The translations under genes and the position numbers were made by a program. This document shows positions 20,905 through 32,385 of a DNA stretch of 64,000 nucleotides, piece by piece. Where the stretch lies: assembly GCA_030267565.1 (NCBI GenBank), contig BRXU01000021.1, positions 2,264,501 through 2,328,500 of the forward strand, given 5' to 3'. The notes beneath the pieces were generated by a model. That model was not told the origin of the DNA and ran no database searches. It saw only the letters and a program-made list of their open reading frames with translations. The first letter of the stretch is position 1; the number at the start of each line of letters is the position of its first letter. The DNA is from Pleodorina starrii. Taxonomy: Eukaryota; Chlorophyta; Chlorophyceae; Chlamydomonadales; Volvocaceae.

Positions 20905-21361
20905 TAACGACGACTCAGGCGCCGCACTAAAACGATTACGGAAGCTGACCCGATCGAATGGGCGAAGACCACCGGTTCCTGACGGAGAGAGAGAGATTGT
21001 TACAGTTGTACGGTATGGTCCCATTCTCCTCTGGGCACCATCCGCACCACAGAACCTGACGGAAAGTGAACAGTTCGTAGTGCTCGTCACGCTCCATGGC
21101 AGTCACACGAGATAGCGTGACACAAGGTCCCTTAGGAGGGACACAACTACATCCCGAGTTGACGCCAACTTTACAAGTTCCTGGGCAAGCCTTTACGCTT
21201 GAACCAAAGGTTCTATCACAATACGCATTAACTCTGTTGGTGCCTAATGAGGCATAAGGCATTACATGTGTGCGAGCCAGGCTTGCTATCTTAGGATAGT
21301 AATATCGTTTTGACCAAAACTTTGGAGCATTTTCGATATTTGTTTTACGATTTAGCTATGA
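20905..21361. repeat. 457-bp direct repeat, right copy
   Basis: Second copy of 15056-15512, starting immediately after the LINE 3' end. The sequence continuing past 21361 (ATGAATGATG...) differs from the LINE sequence that follows the left copy. Confidence 0.93.
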
Positions 21362-24033
21362 ATGAATGATGTTACAAGCTTCAGTGAGCTCGTACGGCTC
21401 AGACGAACCCGAAGGCTCATGAACCGCCTCAGTCGCGCAGAAGGCACAAAAAGTATGAGAAATACCACAGAAACAGATAAGGCATGAAGGACAACACAAG
21501 GTAGATACGTCACAAAAGTGCGACATGACCTGGAAAGAGAATGCCATCAACTCTACAAGGAGAACGCCATCAACTCTACAAGGAGATGCGTTCGATTTAG
21601 CTAGGGTTATACACGCCGGCCGGACGGCGGGGTACGACAGCCTGCGGGGATGCGACCAGTATTGCTATCTTGTAGTTTACAGGAGAAAATTTTTCAAAAA
21701 GTGACTTTCTAGAACAATTTTTTTGGGCCGACTTGTTCTGAAAAAACGCGCCGAAGGCGCTTTTTGAAGTGAAATTGTTCGCCTGCCAGTAGAAATTTCT
21801 TGGGAAAACCTAAAGGATTTGTTCCCCTCAAAGTCTCGAACCCTGTGTCTGAGATTGTGCAGACGTGAGACGTCCACAGCAAGTTTGTAAAACTAGCTCC
21901 GGAGCCCTTACGACATCCGTACGCTTCCAGAGCCCACCCGAGACATAGCCCCTTATCAGAGAGTGTTTTTGAGAAATAGACTTCGGTCGTGGTGGGCTGT
22001 GGTGGGCACGGCTGGAAGCACGCCATTCCTTCTATGGTGGGCGGTGTTCGCGCGGGAATGGACGCATGTTGTTATTGCGATATTTATCTTTCACAATGTC
22101 ACTTCTGCGTTTATTTAGTGGCGTGTGAAGTACATTACATAGTGTGCGCTGCAGGCCTGCAGCTCGTTCTGCGTGCGCTTGCACGCGAATGTCGTTGTTT
22201 GAAAATTGCGATTACTACGATGTAATTTGCGCTTGAAATCGCTGTCCTCCATGAGGATGACGCCATTGGTACGGGTGGAAGCTAGCTCCTAGCTGGACGA
22301 TCATCCGCCGAACTCTGGACAGATTTAGGGTCGTCGAATATCTGAGCCCGCAGTACACATGTGGGTGGTAACGGGGCGGTACATCGCATTGTCAGCGGCG
22401 CCGGTGCACGCCTGAAGGAAGCCCGGTAAAGTACTGAGAGGAGGAAGGGCGGAAGTATTGGAGTCGCAAGCGAGGGGCGGCGAGGCGAAACGGGGTCCTA
22501 TAATGGAAAGCGCCATGAGGACGCCAATGCAGGGCGCACTGCGCTGTGTGCCTGCGAGGGCCCGTACAAGCAAGCGCATGTTAAAGGCGACACGCTTTTC
22601 ATTTGAAGTCACCCATCGTTTGCCAGAACGGACCGCAATAGGAAAGGCGGTGACGCATGCGTAATGCGCAGGAAGGAGAACCAAGCGCCCGGAGGACGCA
22701 AACGTTGCATATCAACACATGCGAGAATGGCATAAACAATAGAATTTATGTGTGCGAGACAAAGCACGGGAGCGCGAACAGCGGGAAGGAGAAGGCCGAA
22801 ACCGGGAAGCGGGCATTGCAAAGACGAACGCGGACAATGCAAAGGCAGAGCGAAGGATAGCAAGGAAATGCAACACGCCATGAAAACCAGATGGCGAGCT
22901 GTGACAGTTACGCGAACTATTGACGCAATACGCGGAGACCTCTGGACCGACACCGCGATTAGAAGAACAAATCCAATCTGAATGGCGCTTGGATGCAAAG
23001 CGACGGTTACGCATGCGCGAGGCGCAGGACGGACGTAGGAGGCCGAAACCGGAGCATACATACGCTGCGCAGGTTCACACGCGTCCGAAGGCAAACGACG
23101 CAGGAAACGGTGCGTGAACCGGACGCGAGGTTGACTATACAGGCGGGTGATGAACAGGTAAAGCGACCAAGTAAGCGCACGTATCCGAACAAGAGCTGTC
23201 CGTCGAAGGAAGCCCCAAAGTGTCGCCGATATGAGCGGCTTCCCGTGGTTGCCACGCACTATCATCATTATAGGTGTTCTCCTTTCGCTGTCACAGCCCT
23301 GAACGCCCGGAAGCAGCAGGTGTGACAGCGATTGGCGCAACAGCATCAGCAGCGGCCGCGACCGGCCGCGGGCGCGTCTTGCATAGGGACGGGATGCACG
23401 CGGATCCTAGGTGTCATTTCTTCCTTGACATAGCAAACAGCAGCGTTTGTTGCCGGGGGGGGATCCGCATGGAAGTACCTGGCGGACGGCCATCTTCGGC
23501 ACGTCCTCGGCCATCTTCGGTACGTCCTTTAAGGAGCACTGTCAGTGCGTACCTGCTGGGGCAGCTCGCATTAATTAGTACAAGACAGCGTTGCAACAAC
23601 CATCAACGGGTCGCGGCCCGAGCTGGAATGGCTCCTTGCGTCCTGGGACAGGGCGGCCTAACCTGGGCTAGTACGTTGAGGAGTAATAACACGCGTCTAG
23701 CCCAGCTGAACCGATGTGGCCTCGATCAGGCTGTGCACAGTGCCCGGGAGCGGGCCGCAGCCCGGTTATTTGGGGCAAGACATGCGAGCGAGGTGCAGGC
23801 CGAACAGAGCCAGGATGTTCTGGAGCGGGCTGCGTGTGCATGATGCTCAGGAGCGACCCGCCGCAGCCCGGTTGTGCTGACTAGGGTACGGTAGGCTAGG
23901 GTAGGGTAGTAGGGTAGGGTTCGCAAGGAAGACAACACCTTGGGCTTGCAGGTCGTCCTCTTCACCGCGTCTACGGCGGAGCTGCAAAACTGCCGTGCGG
24001 ACCGTCATCAGCCCCGCGGAACTGGGTTGTGAA
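21362..24033. other. Non-coding region with repeat remnants
   Basis: No phase-consistent gene found. It holds a GCGCC-GAA-GGCGC hairpin flanked by A and T runs (about 21741-21765). The first 80 bases are a diverged match to 25755-25860. A degenerate TAGGG-rich run lies at 23886-23922. The composition of 22300-23850 is lower in GC than the genes, suggesting old transposon debris. Confidence 0.5.
21370..21450 (+). repeat. Diverged repeat, copy A (partner at 25755-25860)
   Basis: Shares the ordered blocks TGTTAC-AGCTTC, CGTACGG, GACGAACC and GAAGGCTCA with 25755-25860, with a roughly 30-bp insertion in the second copy. The family is unknown. Confidence 0.55.
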
Positions 24034-24434
24034 CCCTAGGAAGTGCCTGAGAGTTAGGACACTGAATTTGTGACCGGAAGGTCACGAGTTCGATCGCGGC
24101 CTTCGCAGAGGGCTGGTTGACCGATGGGGGCCCTGATGTAGGACCAACAGCAGGCGATCGCATGGCTCTTTAGCCGTGTCCCTGTCCCCTGCACTGGTAG
24201 AACTCCTCACGGTTGAAGGTTCAACAAGGATGTGTCTGGCATGTCTGGGAAGAATGCGTGCGGGTACCATGGTGTGATCTGAGTGAGACGGGGCCCAGAC
24301 ACGGAGGGATGGGAAAAGCAACCCATCTTCGTCATAAATGCGGTCACCGTGGTTGTGGGCTGTACCCGCCGAAGAGGCATCAGTCTATTCCCTTAACACA
24401 CGCTCGGGCTTACGGTCCAGTGTAAACTTTCCTT
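24034..24434 (+). mobile_element. SINE copy 3
   Basis: Collinear with copies 1 and 2 from CCCTAGGAAGTGCCTGAGAG to the CACGCTCGGGCTTACGG end. The B-box equivalent is degraded (GAGTTCGATCGC). No convincing target-site duplication. It lies in non-coding DNA upstream of the fasciclin gene. Confidence 0.85.
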
Positions 24435-25908
24435 GTGCATGCGGTGCCCCAGTGCCATGGCCGCCACCCCCGCCGGGGACCGTGGTGGGACCGGGGGGGA
24501 CCGTGGTGGGACCGCCGGGGACCGGGGTTTTGGGCTTGTGGACCCTATGCCAGTTTTTCCCCGCTGTGATTGTCCTGTCGGGCTTGGTGAAGCATGGGGT
24601 TGCTTGGGTGTTGCTTGGGTTCACTGTGGAGCACAACGTGGGCAAAAAGACGTGTGTAAGATGAAGGCCTTTGGGGCCCACAGAGGGGGGGGCATGGCCT
24701 CTGTGCTTTGCTAATGCCCTGCTTTCCCCCTACATGTCCGCCCGGACTATCTCCGGTAATAGGATGGCCACATTCGATCAACGTGTCATCCTGCCTGGGC
24801 ACGCACACCCATGTAAGCCGCAGCATTAACGTTCGGACTGGTTTCAACCTAGGCATTTACAGGTTCTCGTGAGAGGTCCAGCCAGTTCGTTGACCACGTG
24901 CACCGAAAGTGCTGCATTAGCTGAACATGTAGTATGATGATCAGGGATGATCGTTTTGATAATAGCGTGGGATAGAGGTTCTTCGTAACTCGACTCCGTG
25001 CGAGACGGAACCTGCAATCCGCAATTCCGAGCCGACCTGTTACTGCTGCGTACCGCTGGCTGCGGCACACTGACTGTCGTCCGTCTTCCTATCAACACAC
25101 GCTTTCCGGCGCAACCAAATTCCGGGATCGCCGCAGGCTCTTCTTGTGGGAAGGAGGAAGGACGAGTTCAGTGCTTCCGAGTACGTTTACTTCCGAGCGA
25201 ATCTACCGCTATTCGGAATTTATCCTGCTAACAGAGCGTGCAACGTGTGAACGCGATATTATCGTATCAAAATCACTCATGGCAAAATTAACTGCCAGGC
25301 AAACGTTGCGCAGTCTGGATTTACGGTGGGGTACGTCGAGGTAGATAGGGCCCCTTTGGCCCAAATAGAGAGAAATAGAGCGCCTGCTGCCCCGGTAAAT
25401 GGGCTTCTGGACTCTGCTTGCCTTTGGAGGGCGCGTATTTCACTTCATAAGCGTAAGCATCCAGAAGCAAGTCTGTCTGGCAATCTCGTCCAAACAGCAA
25501 CATGACGCGAACGTGGCCAACGACATTCCTCGCGGCAGGTGAGCCCCCATTCCAAGGACGCTGTATCTGCAATAATTCCCCGGAACACGGTGTTAATGAA
25601 AGCGGTGTCCGTGAACGCGTCCGTTCCGCGGTTTCCGTGACGCCCGCGTACTTTATTTCGATTCTGGACGGCGCGCGCAGACTTTCCCGCGAACAGTCGA
25701 AAGGACGTGTCAACAAAGATGCGCTCGGTAACCGCAGTAAATGAATTGTATTAAGCTGTTACGAGCTTCTGTCAGCGCGTACGGTAGGGGTACGGTATTG
25801 TACTTGCCTGTCCAGTGACAAAGTGACGAACCAGAAGGCTCAAGGACCGCTGCAGCTCAGCAATGAGTTAACCATTTTTTTCGTTGGCCGTACACTCGCG
25901 TTACGTAC
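24435..25908. other. Region upstream of fasciclin gene; no gene seen
   Basis: It contains a short GGGACCGTGGT tandem repeat (about 24476-24528) and the second copy of a diverged repeat (25755-25860). The fasciclin promoter and possibly its true first exon should lie in the last few hundred bases. Nothing else can be supported. Confidence 0.5.
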
Positions 25909-28900
25909 TTGACGACGTACACGCGCCCTTACTTCGTTGCTGCCCACCCATCCCGTCCACGCCCGCCCCCCGCCGCCGCCCTACCTCCCGCAGGCCTGCT
26001 GTGGACGGCGGTCCTCAGCACGGCGACAGCGCAGCCGTACACCAGCCTCATGGATCTCATCGTACAGAACCCCAACCTTGACACACTTGAGACTCTGGTC
26101 AACGCCACTGGCTTGAATGTCGTACTGTCCAACAGCAGCCTGGAGGCAACTGCATTCCTGCCCACCAACGCGTGAGTCACCCCGGCCCCCCCCCCGCTGC
26201 TGCTGGACGAGCGATCGAGTAGTGGTGAGCTGGTGACTGGCTCCCGACTGCTGCAACCGACAACCGGCGGATCCCTCCCTCCGCCACGGAGCGAGACAAA
26301 CGAAACTTGAGCTACCTAACGGTCCTATCTAACTACCTACCCGCCTCTTGACAACGCAAACGCACGCGCACACACGCACGCACGCACCCGAATGTATACA
26401 CGCACGCCGGCGCAGGGCCATCGCCAACTTCGCGACCAACGTGCTAGGTCTGTCGAACATCGCCCAGCTCAACACGAGCGCACCCGGCGTGCTGGGCGGC
26501 CTTACGAAGCTGCTGCAGTACCACTTGATGCCGGGCGGCTCCAACACCGATGCAGTGTTCGGTTCATTCCTTGGCAGCATGTTGTATCCCACGTTTCTGT
26601 CCAAGTGAGTACGTAGGTAGTGCTGTGCGTGCGGATAGTACTGTGCGTGTGCACATGCTGTGTATGTATATGTCGATCGGGTGAATGTATGTATGTATGT
26701 ATATGTCGGTCCGGGCGGGGCGGCGGGGTACAGATAGATGCATGTCGCGAGGTAAGCGCAAGGGTAGCTTGGATGGGCGATTGATGAAGAGATGGTGGAT
26801 GGCGGCGGCATGGAGCCCCGTGTGCTTCGCTCCCCGCCGAGGGAGGGAGGGAGGGAGAGAGAGAGAGAGTCACGAGCAAGTAACGTTGCTTTGTTTTGCG
26901 GTTTATTTGCCGGACCGTGCGTGGGCGGGTGTACGGTACCTCCAAGTGGCTGCTGACGACTGCTCCTGCGGCATGTCGTACATGTATGCACGGTGAGGGC
27001 CACGGTGAGTGCCCTTGCTTGCTTGCGTAATTTCTTGCCGGCTTCATTACGTTACATTACATTACATTACAGGCAATTCCCCGGGAAGGCCCAAATCACG
27101 TCCGATCTGCTGTACATTAACACCACCTCCAAGACGCTGGGCACCACGTACGGGTGAGCGAGCGAGTGGCGGGCGGGCGGGCGGGCGGGCGGCGGGCGGG
27201 CGGGCATGGCGTGTATGGGCCCCTATGCTAGTTACCTTCCTGCCAAGTACTTCGATTGCGTGTTGTTCCGTCGGCCGTATTCATACGTATGTAAACACGC
27301 ACGCACGCACGCACGGACAGGCAGTCGGTACCGCTGAGCGCCACGGGGAGCGACATCTCGGTCGCCAACGGTACGGCGTACGGCCACCTGATCGATGACG
27401 TACTGGTCTACTGGTACCCCACCCTCTGGCAGGTACGTAGCTACGTACGTACGTATACATTATTCGCACCTACCTACTTACTTCTTTTTGCCGTAGATCA
27501 TACGCGGTAGCGTTGCATAAACGGTTCATACGCATCTCATCATCTTACTCTTTATTATTATTGCTGCGTTCAACCTACCGCGCACCCGCCCACGCGCGCA
27601 CCTTTCTACCTACCTGCCTAACCCTAAGTGCGTGCCCACCTGCTGGCCGCTGGCCGCGCGCCCTGCCTATCGACCGCTGCGTAACCACCCACGCACCCAC
27701 CTTAAACATCCCCCGCACACGCCCCGCCCCCCCCCGGCCCGCCCCGCATATACCCTGCACGCATTCTCCTCCAACTTAATAAGTGCCCATCCAAGCATCT
27801 GATGACCGCTCCATCTCGATCGCTCCATTGCGCCCGCCCGCCCCTCCCCGCCGCCCAAATACACACACACGCACACACACACACACACGCACACGCAGGC
27901 CTTCTCCGCCAACAACCTGACCAGCCTCCAGACCGCCGTCAGGGCTGTCTCGGCGCTGCCCGGACAGACCAACCTCACGGCGGCCTTCTCTGACCCCAAC
28001 GCAGTCTACACGGTGTTCGGACCGCAGGACTCGGTGCGTGGCGTGGCTGGCTGGCTGGCTGGCGCGTGTATCTGTGTGTATAGATAGGCAGCAGGTGTGC
28101 CGTGACGGAGGCAGCAGCAGCAGCGTGTGCTGCCGCGCGCGGTACATGCAGTACAAGCATGCACATCGTACCTGACTGATGAGTCCTACATATTACGTAC
28201 GTACCTTACCCGCCCGCCCGACGCATGCCGTACGATGTCGTACGTCCTGCTGCCGTACTTCCGTCCACGCACGCAGGCTCTCGACAGCGCCCTCGCCACC
28301 TACGGCATCAACTTCAGTAACGGAAGCTTCGAAACCAGCGACATTCTGGGATACCACGGTAAGCGCAAGTACGGTTTTGACGTACCGGTACACAAGTACG
28401 ATCATTTCTACTTTTCATCACCTCGCTCGCTCGCCCATCCATCCATGACACGAATCTCAGGTCGGCTTGATCCGGTTCGTTCGATTTTGCTCCACGCACG
28501 TACACACTGGCCATTAAGTTTCCGCAAGCTTGCTCGTTTGTCCAACATTTGCAAGCACGCAAGCAGCCGTCCGCCGGTCCGTGCTGCTAGCTGCGTGCGC
28601 CTGTTGCATTTATGGTATGGCGGCACGCTCGCATACTTTGCATTGCATTGCATTGCTGCTGCCGCTCCCTCCCTCCCTCCCTCGCCCCCATGCGTCTATC
28701 TGTCTGTCTGTCTTTCTGTCTGTCTGTCTATCTGTCTGTCTGTCTATCAATCTGTCTATCTATCTGTTGCACGTACCGGTATGTCTGTCCGCTACATACG
28801 CAGTGTCGCCCTCGGTGAGCACCGTCGACCCGTACGGCAGCAAAGACGGAATCGTGATTACGTACAACAAGACCCTCTGGTACGTAGGTGCGGTCGGTGA

Positions 28901-31900
28901 TATATATGAACTAACAGTGCGGTACGGTGCAGTACAGTGCCCTACAGTGCGGTACAGTACAGTGCGGTGCAGTACAGTCCGGTGCAGTACCATACAGCAG
29001 TGCAGTGCGTGCGCATGCTCTTTCCGAGCCCCGACCCCCAACCCCCTCCCCTCCCTCCCTCCCTCCTCACCCTCGCTCTCCCTCCCTCACTCACTCACTC
29101 AGCTCCACCCAGAGTGGGCCCATCACCATGCGCACCCAGAAAGGCACTATCAGTCTGGCAGGCTTCAACGGCTCCCAGACCTACGTTATTGTCTTGGGCG
29201 CCCAGATCCCGGTCGGCGGCCTGGTGCCCAAGTCGTACCTCAGCATCGTGGCCGAGGTGAGTGGTTGCGGTGTGTGCGGTGTATGCTGTGTGACACGATG
29301 CGATGCGCGTGCGCGCGTGTGTGTGTGTGCGACGAGGGTCGGCACTCGCTCACCCATCCATCCATCCATCTATCCACGTACTCCGCTCCTACGCGCCCAT
29401 CCGCCCGCAGCAGCCCGCATCTATCCCCTTATTACGTCCGCCCCCGCCCTATCTACATAACCCGCTGCAAGCTGCGTGACACGGCATGTGCGCGTGCGTG
29501 CATGCATGCCCGCCCGTTGCATGTGTCGTTGTCCCCGCACGCACGCCCACGCCCACACCGCTCTAAGCCAAGGGCTTGCGCGTTACATCAGCTACCTGCT
29601 GCCACGCACGCCTCGTGTCCATGTGCGTGTCCACGTGCTGCACTCACACAATACCTATCGATAGATCACACATAGATCACACATAGATCACACATAGATC
29701 ACACATAGATCACACATAGATCACACATAGATCACACATAGATCACACATAGATCACACATAGATCACACATAGATCACACATAGATCACACATAGATCA
29801 CACATAGATCACACATAGATCACACATAGATCACACATAGATCACACATAGATCACACATAGATCACACATAGATCACACATCCACACATCGCGCTGTAT
29901 GTGCTCAAGCTGGCTATGCATGCTGTATGTGCGCGTATGGTCATGTATATGGGTATATGCGTGTATTTGTAAACGGTGTGCACAACCACGTGTGTATGTA
30001 AACGGTGTGCACACACAACCACGCACGCACACGCGCTACGCAGATCCTCTTTCCCGTGTATACGAACGTATTCGAGGCGCTCCAAGCCAGCGGCGACCAG
30101 TTCAAGCATTTCGTGTCCCTCGCCAACATCTTCAACGCCGGCGGCAGTAATGTCACCGCGGCCACCATCCTGAAGAACCCGCTGCTGTCTGTGACGGTCC
30201 TGTCGCCAAACGAAGACGTACGTAAGCGCTAGCTAACCGACGCGTCGGTACGTATATATCACTCGCTCTGCATCGTATCGATCGCCGACATGGACGGACG
30301 GACACCGTATGTATGGATGCATGTATGGATGCATATGTACATGCATATACCGGAATGAATCGATGTACCCTTCGCTGATGCTACGCATGCGCGTCGTCGA
30401 TACGTTGCGCACATACCTATCTGCAGTCGTACATAACTGCTCGACAGCTTCGTTCGTTATCGTACGTATACGTATGTATGTATGTGCATGTTTGGTTGAT
30501 GCATGCATGACTGCGCCCTCGCTCCTTGATTGATTATTTGGTGCCTTCTGGGCTATCTAATAATGACCTATAGCTAGCTGCGTGCCAGTAGCTTTGTAGT
30601 GTGGCAATTGCACGTCTACCCGGGCCTATTCTATCTACGTCGTCGTGCATATGCATGCTTGTACATGATCTATCTGGCAGTTATATATAATATATATACG
30701 TATCTGGTAAATACGTAATAGCATACCCGCCGCCGCCGTGGCCGTTGATGACGAAATCATGCCATACAATACATGCAATCGATCGTGCGGCACGTTGACG
30801 AACAATAATAATGGCGCTAATAATGGGAGGACATCTTTTTGGTGTGTCGTACGTGTACTGCTCGCTCGCTGCCCTGCCTGCGTGCTGCTGTGCAGGGTTG
30901 GAAGTGGTACCTTCGCTACTACGGCGTGTCCTTTGAGCAGGCCTTTTACGTACATATGGTACACATATACGCGCGCGTGCGTGCGTGCGTGCGTGTATGG
31001 ATGGGACGCACTCTCGCACTACTGCGCACTCGCGCGCGCACAGCGCTTGATTGCAGGCTGGCTGGGCGCGCCGACATCGGCAGCAGCGGGGTGATACATA
31101 CTGACGTACATACATACGAGCCACACACCTTCACGCACGTCGAACGATCGCCATACGTAGCTCTGATCGATCGACAGTGTGAATGTCGCAAAGTACTTTG
31201 TGCGCTTGATGATGATAGCATGTGCCATTTTACGTACCTTCGAATTAACATCGCTCCCCCGCCCCTCCGCCGCCGACTTCTTCTTTGACTTTGATGATTG
31301 ATTATTAATTACGTACATACGTGTGTGTGCGTGTTACTCACACAGAATCACGTGCTGAAGGGCGCGACGAACTGGAAGGGCCTCTTCCAGCCGACAACCT
31401 ACACGACATACGCGCCGTAAGTGCCGTACACGTGCCGTACAAAGCACTAGCTCACGAACGAACACCGACGCCATCGATCGCTTCCATCGAATGCATCCGT
31501 CTTTATTTCATCCTGCCTCTCGAGCTTTCGCTACGATAAAGTTAGTTGCATGATTGCCGGGGTCAGCGAGTATTCCTTTAATTCTTTACGGCTGCAGCTC
31601 GCAGGCGTCGCAGCTAGCTACATACATACATGCCCATTTATTCATTATCAACAAATAAGCAAGTACGTAAGTCATGTATATATGTAATAATGCCCACGCA
31701 CCATCCAGGGGTACCGTCAATAGCACTGTCAGTGTGACGCCGCCAGAGGTGTCTTTCGCCGCCGGCCTCACTACCGCCAAGCTCACGGCCGCTTCCAACA
31801 TCTCCGTCATGTACGGCAGGTACGGCAGAAGCGACGACAATAACGGATGGAAGCACCGACATGCATGCAGCGCCGCCGCACGTACACATGGCTGGGTTGC

Positions 31901-32385
31901 ACCTGCCGACGCGCGCGTTTCATTCGGCGGCGGTGCTCAACACGTATCGGATGTACGTACATTGTACACGCACCCGCCCACCCACCCACCGATCGGGCTT
32001 CCAGCATTTGTACCACGCACCCATCCAGCCACCTCTCCGGCTGCCAACGTAGGTCGCTCGCAACGCTGTATGTGAGCCGCGGAGCGGGAGGAAAAATGAA
32101 GATACAAACATGTCTTATTATTACCGGCATTATCAACTAAAAATTGGGTTGGCGTGCGTGCCCCTCGATTTCTATCTGCATGCCATATGGACGTACGACA
32201 GGTCGTACATCTACTCGATCGACAACATGTTGGCGCCCCCCAGCCTGAATCTGTCGACCAACAGCCGCCCCGGCGCCGCGTCCACCTGTGCGCCCTCGTC
32301 GCTGCTGCTGCTGGGTTGCACCCTCCTGCTGACTGCCGCCCGCATGATGCGCTCGCTCGCGGCGCCGGCGGGTCAGCATTATTAG
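25909..32385 (+). CDS. Fasciclin (FAS1) domain surface protein
   Basis: Model: exons 25909-26171, 26416-26604, 27073-27153, 27321-27432, 27899-28033, 28277-28358, 28804-28879, 29103-29256, 30044-30217, 30896-30949, 31346-31416, 31709-31819 and 32202-32385, 561 residues, all twelve junctions in phase. After a hydrophobic LLWTAVLSTATA stretch come three FAS1-like modules. The first has the typical LLQYHLMPG box (YH at 123-124), the second ILGYHVSP, the third a weaker NHVLKG. Many N-x-S/T sites suggest N-glycosylation. The C-terminus has a Leu-rich hydrophobic stretch (SSLLLLGCTLLL), which could be a membrane or lipid-anchor signal but is followed by a charged tail. FAS1 proteins are secreted or surface adhesion proteins; a wall or matrix role is inferred. 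The start is uncertain: TCCCGCAG just before 25994 is a good acceptor, so a short upstream exon may supply the signal peptide. The downstream FtsY gene is convergent. Confidence 0.87.
28694..28767 (+). repeat. (CTGT/CTAT)n microsatellite in fasciclin intron
   Basis: Imperfect tetranucleotide array in the intron just before the exon at 28804. It may supply the pyrimidine-rich tract for that acceptor. Confidence 0.85.
29661..29880 (+). repeat. 11-bp minisatellite, 20 exact copies
   Basis: ATAGATCACAC is repeated 20 times without a visible mismatch in the 787-bp intron between exons 8 and 9 of the fasciclin gene. Such perfection implies recent expansion. Confidence 0.95.

Noticed and set aside
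22609..23346. 245-codon minus-strand ORF
   Set aside because: No domain, no signal or membrane pattern that persists, low GC compared with real exons here, and no partner exons.
23884..23922. TAGGG-rich run resembling telomere repeats
   Set aside because: Short and irregular, and it does not match the TTTTAGGG repeat expected in volvocine algae.
29661..29880. CRISPR-like array
   Set aside because: Units are contiguous with no spacers, 11 bp long, and lie in an intron of a nuclear eukaryotic gene.
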